DNA of 8,549 nucleotides, taken from Crocinitomicaceae bacterium. GTDB lineage: Bacteria > Bacteroidota > Bacteroidia > Flavobacteriales_D > Crocinitomicaceae. The stretch lies in NCBI GenBank assembly GCA_015662935.1, contig DQTF01000003.1, positions 1-8,549 on the forward strand. Direction: 5' to 3'. Both the position numbers and the translations under genes were made by a program. Under the pieces are notes generated by a model. That model ran no database searches. It was not told where the DNA came from and was given only the letters and a program-made list of their open reading frames with translations. Shown here piece by piece: positions 5,675 to 8,549 of this stretch (the stretch's first letter is position 1; every line of letters starts with the position of its first letter).

Positions 5675-7390
5675 TTATTTTTTAGTTTCTTTTATAAAGA
5701 CATTGGTTAAGTTCAAGCTTTCCATTTCGTTCACTTGAAAATCTCTCACCCTTGCATTCACTAAAACAGTGTTATCATCTGTAAAAATTGGCATCGTTGC
5801 AGCCTCATCAATAATTAATTGATCACACTTAACAATTAGTTCTGTTCTCTTTTCTGGATCAGGCTCAGATATCGCTTGCTCAAATAACAGGTTAAACTTT
5901 TCATTATTAAAGTTAAATCTGTTTGCAAAACTTGTTGCATCCTCCATATTCACACCGTAAAACTGTGACAAAAAGTTTTCTGGATCTGGGTAATCAGCTA
6001 ACCAACCTTCAGCCCACATTTTTGCTTCTCCTTTTTGGATCAATTCATCTCTTTTCTTAATGGTGGAAAGTATCACTTCGAGATTTACACCTATGTTTTC
6101 TTTTAACTGTTTTGAAATTGCCAAACACATTTTATGCGTTTTAGAACCTTCTAAAGAATTCGTGTAAAATTTAATCGTTGGAAAACCTTTTCCATTCGGG
6201 TAACCCGCACTCGCCATTAAAGCCTTTGCTTTTTGAACGTTGAATTTAAACCCTTTTACATCATCCGTTGGATAGTTCCCAATTTTAGGAACAAAACCAT
6301 TATGAGAAGCCCAACCTTCTCCTTCAAGTTCGTTATCAATGATTGCGTCTCTATCAATTGCAATGTTAAATGCTTTTCTGATCTTCACATTTTTAAATTC
6401 TTCACTTTGATGAGCTAACGCAACGTATCGAACACTCATACTTGGTGTCGATTCAACCTTGTGTTTGATGTTTTTTCCTTCCTGTGCTTCTGTTAAAGTT
6501 CCTAAGATATGCTCCACTTCTTCAACTGGAATTTCCAATACTAAGTCGATTTCAGATTTTCTAAAAGCCAATAATTCGCTTCTTTTATCGTCTGCATAAC
6601 TCACAACAACACGACTTAAATAAGGAAGTTGATTTCCAAAATCATCCTTTTTCCAGTAGTTATTGTTTCTTTTTAGGATAACTGTTTTCTCATTCATTAC
6701 ATCCAAAGAAAAAGGACCTGTTCCAACTGGGTGTTGACCTATTTCCTTGCCGTATTTATCATAAGCTTCTTTTGGAAAGACTCCTAAACTTGAATGCGTT
6801 AGAATGTATTCAAATCCAGCAAACGGTTTCTTTAATGTGATTTCAACTGTATTATTGTCTGTTACTTTGATGCCTTCTACTCCTTCTTTAGGAAGCATTT
6901 TAGACGAGTTTTCATAAAATTTATCTGCACCCTTTACTCTATTAACCAGAAGGTAACTTATCTTATTTAACTCTAAACCTGAACAAGCCAGTTCTAGTGA
7001 AAACTTAACATCGTTTGCATCTAATTCATGTACTTTTTCACCTAAACAAGCATCTTGATGGAAAAAAACTCTTTTTCTAATTTTAAAAGTATAAACCGTT
7101 GCATCATCATTAACTGAAAAGCTTTCTGCTATTGATGGTACAATATTTAAAGAGTTCATATCAATTGTCAACAGAGGCTCATAAATTTGAGAAACTACAC
7201 GTGATGTGTAATGGTAAACTGAAGAAACGGTTGCTAAAGATGTAATCTTTTCAGCAGACATAAAACGGAAATCACCCCCGTATTTTTTTCCTCCTAATGC
7301 AACAAGGTTGTCAACATCTACTGTCTTTTCTGTACAAGAAAAGAATGTTAAGCCAATTAATAAGCTAGCTAAAATAGTTTTAATTCTCAT
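5675..7390 (-). CDS. ABC transporter substrate-binding lipoprotein, family 5 (peptide type)
   Basis: 571 aa with a lipoprotein signal (MRIKTILASLLIGLTFFSC) and lipidation cysteine C19, then a solute-binding protein family 5 (SBP_bac_5, OppA/DppA type) fold. Visible hallmarks are IYEPLLTID and IVPSIAESF near the N-terminus, VGTGPFSL (222-229), IRKAFNIAIDRDAII (337-351) and WAEGWLADYPDPENFL (459-474). Such proteins bind peptides, nickel or other small solutes and hand them to an ABC importer. No permease or ATPase gene is in the window, so the partner is distant or the gene is an orphan. A TTG four codons upstream (7402) is in frame, but the ATG at 7390 places M-R-I-K directly before the hydrophobic signal and is preferred. 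The gene lies behind the terminator of trpS, so it probably has its own promoter in 7391-7420, although none matches well. Confidence 0.9.
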   Translation of the reverse strand: MRIKTILASLLIGLTFFSCTEKTVDVDNLVALGGKKYGGDFRFMSAEKITSLATVSSVYHYTSRVVSQIYEPLLTIDMNSLNIVPSIAESFSVNDDATVYTFKIRKRVFFHQDACLGEKVHELDANDVKFSLELACSGLELNKISYLLVNRVKGADKFYENSSKMLPKEGVEGIKVTDNNTVEITLKKPFAGFEYILTHSSLGVFPKEAYDKYGKEIGQHPVGTGPFSLDVMNEKTVILKRNNNYWKKDDFGNQLPYLSRVVVSYADDKRSELLAFRKSEIDLVLEIPVEEVEHILGTLTEAQEGKNIKHKVESTPSMSVRYVALAHQSEEFKNVKIRKAFNIAIDRDAIIDNELEGEGWASHNGFVPKIGNYPTDDVKGFKFNVQKAKALMASAGYPNGKGFPTIKFYTNSLEGSKTHKMCLAISKQLKENIGVNLEVILSTIKKRDELIQKGEAKMWAEGWLADYPDPENFLSQFYGVNMEDATSFANRFNFNNEKFNLLFEQAISEPDPEKRTELIVKCDQLIIDEAATMPIFTDDNTVLVNARVRDFQVNEMESLNLTNVFIKETKK

Positions 7391-7420
7391 GGTCGTTATC
7401 AAATAATTGTATAAAGATAT

Positions 7421-7457
7421 AAAAAAGTAGCTTTTAATTGCCCTAAAAGCCTACTTT
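7421..7457 (-). terminator. Intrinsic terminator of trpS overlapping its last codons
   Basis: On the minus strand, AAAGTAG-(G)-CTTTTA pairs with TAAAAGCTACTTT around the loop GGGCAAT: a 13-bp stem with one bulged G, followed by a six-T run. The trpS stop codon TAG (7443-7445) and the last four sense codons lie within the 5' arm and the edge of the loop. This separates trpS from the lipoprotein gene 31 bp further on. Confidence 0.75.
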
Positions 7458-8411
7458 CTGTCGAGTTCTTTTCAAAACAGATGCAGCAACGGTTCTCGCT
7501 TTCTCTGCCCCAATTTTTAGAGCGTTTTCAACTTCTTGAGGGTTTTGTATTAAAAAATCATACTTTTCGCGTTGTTGAGAAAAGACATCCAAAATCAATT
7601 CAAAAAGTTCTTGCTTTGCATGTCCGTATCCATAACCTCCTGTTTCGTAATTGATTCTCATCTTTGATTTTTGCGTTTCGTTAGCCAATAGCTTATATAA
7701 AGCAAATACATTACAAGTATCAGGATCTTTTTTGTCATCTAATCCTTTTGAGTCTGTTGCAATGGACATTACCTGTTTTCTTAATTTCTTTTCTGGTAAA
7801 AAAATATCAATGAAATTATTTCGTGACTTACTCATTTTTGTTCCGTCTGTTCCCGGAATTAGCATCGTGTCTTCTTGAACTTTTGCTTGAGGCAAAACAA
7901 AGGTCTCCCCCATTTTATTGTTAAAGCGAGCGGCAACATCTCTACTCATTTCTAAATGTTGCAATTGATCTTTTCCGACAGGAACAATTTCTGCATCGTA
8001 GAGCAAAATATCTGCAGCCATCAAAATAGGATAGGTAAAAAGTCCTGCATTTACATCTTCCAAGCGATCCGATTTGTCTTTAAAACTGTGCGCAAGCGTT
8101 AATCGTGAATAGGGGTAATGACACATTAAATACCATGTCAGCTCTGTCACTTCTGGAATGTCACTTTGGCGATAAAAAACCGTTTTTTCAGGGTCGATAC
8201 CAAATGCCAGCCAGGTAGCAGCGGTAGAAAGCGTGTTTCTTTTCAACTCTTCCCCGTCCTTAATTTGGGTAAGAGAATGCATGTCCGCAATGAATAAAAA
8301 AGCATCATTCTCTGACTCGTTTGCCATTTCAATCGCAGGAACAATAGCTCCTAAAATATTTCCTAAGTGAGGTGTTCCTGTGCTTTGTATTCCTGTCAGT
8401 ATTCTTGCCAT
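7443..8411 (-). CDS. trpS: Tryptophan--tRNA ligase
   Basis: 322 aa, the normal size for bacterial TrpRS. This class I synthetase activates tryptophan with ATP and charges tRNA-Trp in the cytoplasm. The start MARILTGIQSTGTPHLGN carries the HIGH-type motif PHLGN (14-18). VGKDQLQHLEMSRD (145-158) is the conserved GxDQxxHxE block of the Rossmann fold, and KMSKS is at 192-196. The C-terminal helical part is typical (EKARTVAASVLKRTRQKVGF at the very end). ATG at 8411 is the only start that keeps the N-terminal motif at its usual distance. A Bacteroidota -7 box (TAAATTTG) sits 16 nt upstream. No anticodon or T-box leader is visible in the short upstream region. Confidence 0.97.
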   Translation of the reverse strand: MARILTGIQSTGTPHLGNILGAIVPAIEMANESENDAFLFIADMHSLTQIKDGEELKRNTLSTAATWLAFGIDPEKTVFYRQSDIPEVTELTWYLMCHYPYSRLTLAHSFKDKSDRLEDVNAGLFTYPILMAADILLYDAEIVPVGKDQLQHLEMSRDVAARFNNKMGETFVLPQAKVQEDTMLIPGTDGTKMSKSRNNFIDIFLPEKKLRKQVMSIATDSKGLDDKKDPDTCNVFALYKLLANETQKSKMRINYETGGYGYGHAKQELFELILDVFSQQREKYDFLIQNPQEVENALKIGAEKARTVAASVLKRTRQKVGF

Positions 8412-8427
8412 TAATCTAATTTTTACA

Positions 8428-8435
8428 CAAATTTA
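8428..8435 (-). promoter_or_regulatory. Probable -7 box of the trpS promoter
   Basis: The minus strand reads TAAATTTG, a perfect TAnnTTTG, ending 16 nt before the trpS ATG and predicting a leader of about 10 nt. The -33 TTG is not found at the usual 19-21 nt distance (the sequence there is ATGA), so the call rests on the -7 box and position only. Confidence 0.45.
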
Positions 8436-8460
8436 CTCATTTTACAAGGAATAATTCATC

Positions 8461-8473
8461 TGTACATTGTACA
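8461..8473. repeat. 13-bp palindrome TGTACA-T-TGTACA in the divergent promoter region
   Basis: Two copies of TGTACA, each itself palindromic, flank a single T. The element overlaps the -33 TTG (8467-8469) of the rightward promoter and lies 50 bp upstream of trpS, where a transcription regulator could act on both genes. It shares size, central T and the TGT...ACA ends with the repeat at 152-164. Confidence 0.4.
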
Positions 8474-8495
8474 ACAAACGATTTCATTAGTTTTG
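8467..8495 (+). promoter_or_regulatory. Promoter of the rightward gene at the right edge
   Basis: TTG (8467-8469), an 18-nt spacer and TAGTTTTG (8488-8495) match the Bacteroidota consensus with a spacer one base below the usual range. The ATG at 8500 lies only 4 nt after the -7 box, so the transcript would begin at or within a base or two of the start codon and could be leaderless. Confidence 0.6.
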
Positions 8496-8499
8496 TTGC

Positions 8500-8549
8500 A
8501 TGAGAATTTTAAAAATATTCTTTTCATTACTCTGGAAAACGTATTTTGG
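8500..8549 (+). CDS. Partial CDS, 5' end only, possible acyltransferase
   Basis: Sixteen codons run off the window: MRILKIFFSLLWKTYF. A basic residue followed by a hydrophobic, aromatic stretch suggests a membrane anchor or signal segment. The start resembles the N-termini of some Bacteroidota 1-acylglycerol-3-phosphate acyltransferases (PlsC), which in my recollection can neighbour trpS, but 16 residues cannot establish this. It is divergent from trpS, with 88 bp between the start codons, and preceded by a good promoter. Confidence 0.55.
   Translation, partial: MRILKIFFSLLWKTYF

Noticed and set aside
7391..7402. Lipoprotein start at TTG 7402
   Set aside because: The ATG at 7390 gives a standard basic N-terminus right before the hydrophobic signal; the four extra residues add nothing.
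7412..7419. TATCTTTA (minus strand) as a -7 box for the lipoprotein gene
   Set aside because: One mismatch and no TTG at 19-21 nt upstream.

Overview
The window is AT-rich chromosomal DNA that most likely comes from a Bacteroidota genome, probably of the Flavobacteriia or Flavobacteriales. Four things point there. A type IX secretion (T9SS) protein carries the typical C-terminal sorting domain. RecO lacks the cysteines of a zinc site. Shine-Dalgarno sequences are absent or weak. Several promoters fit the Bacteroidota pattern TTG-N~20-TAnnTTTG. The species cannot be named from the sequence.

Left end (1-235): a leftward tRNA-Arg(TCG) gene has a recognisable promoter upstream and a perfect 34-bp palindromic terminator immediately downstream. 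The tRNA shows a compensated change in its elbow: the usual G19-C56 pair is A19-U56.

Carbamoylation cassette (236-2612, rightward): three tightly packed genes encode a TobZ/NodU/SxtI-type O-carbamoyltransferase (618 aa), a 49-aa single-pass membrane protein of the DUF5989 (SxtK-like) type and a 120-aa SxtJ-like membrane protein. The carbamoyltransferase has no ATG, GTG or TTG start in front of its conserved N-terminus. An ATT codon at 236 sits exactly where the initiator methionine is expected, so automatic gene callers would probably truncate it to a TTG at 533. The same gene holds a G8 tract and a 12-bp direct repeat within 50 bp of each other. This cassette is the most interesting part of the window: a probable membrane-associated carbamoylation module whose two small membrane partners and substrate are not understood.

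Secretion and repair pair (2665-5672, rightward): a PorZ-like T9SS surface protein (two-propeller architecture plus T9SS sorting domain) is followed after 2 nt by recO.

Right part (5675-8411, leftward): a peptide-type ABC transporter substrate-binding lipoprotein, with no permease or ATPase genes visible, converges on recO with only 2 nt between the stop codons. Upstream of it lies trpS (tryptophanyl-tRNA synthetase), whose probable intrinsic terminator includes the last codons of the gene. At the right edge a divergent gene begins at 8500. Only 16 codons are visible. It has a good Bacteroidota promoter so close to its ATG that its mRNA could be leaderless.

No CRISPR array, insertion sequence, integrase or rRNA gene was seen.
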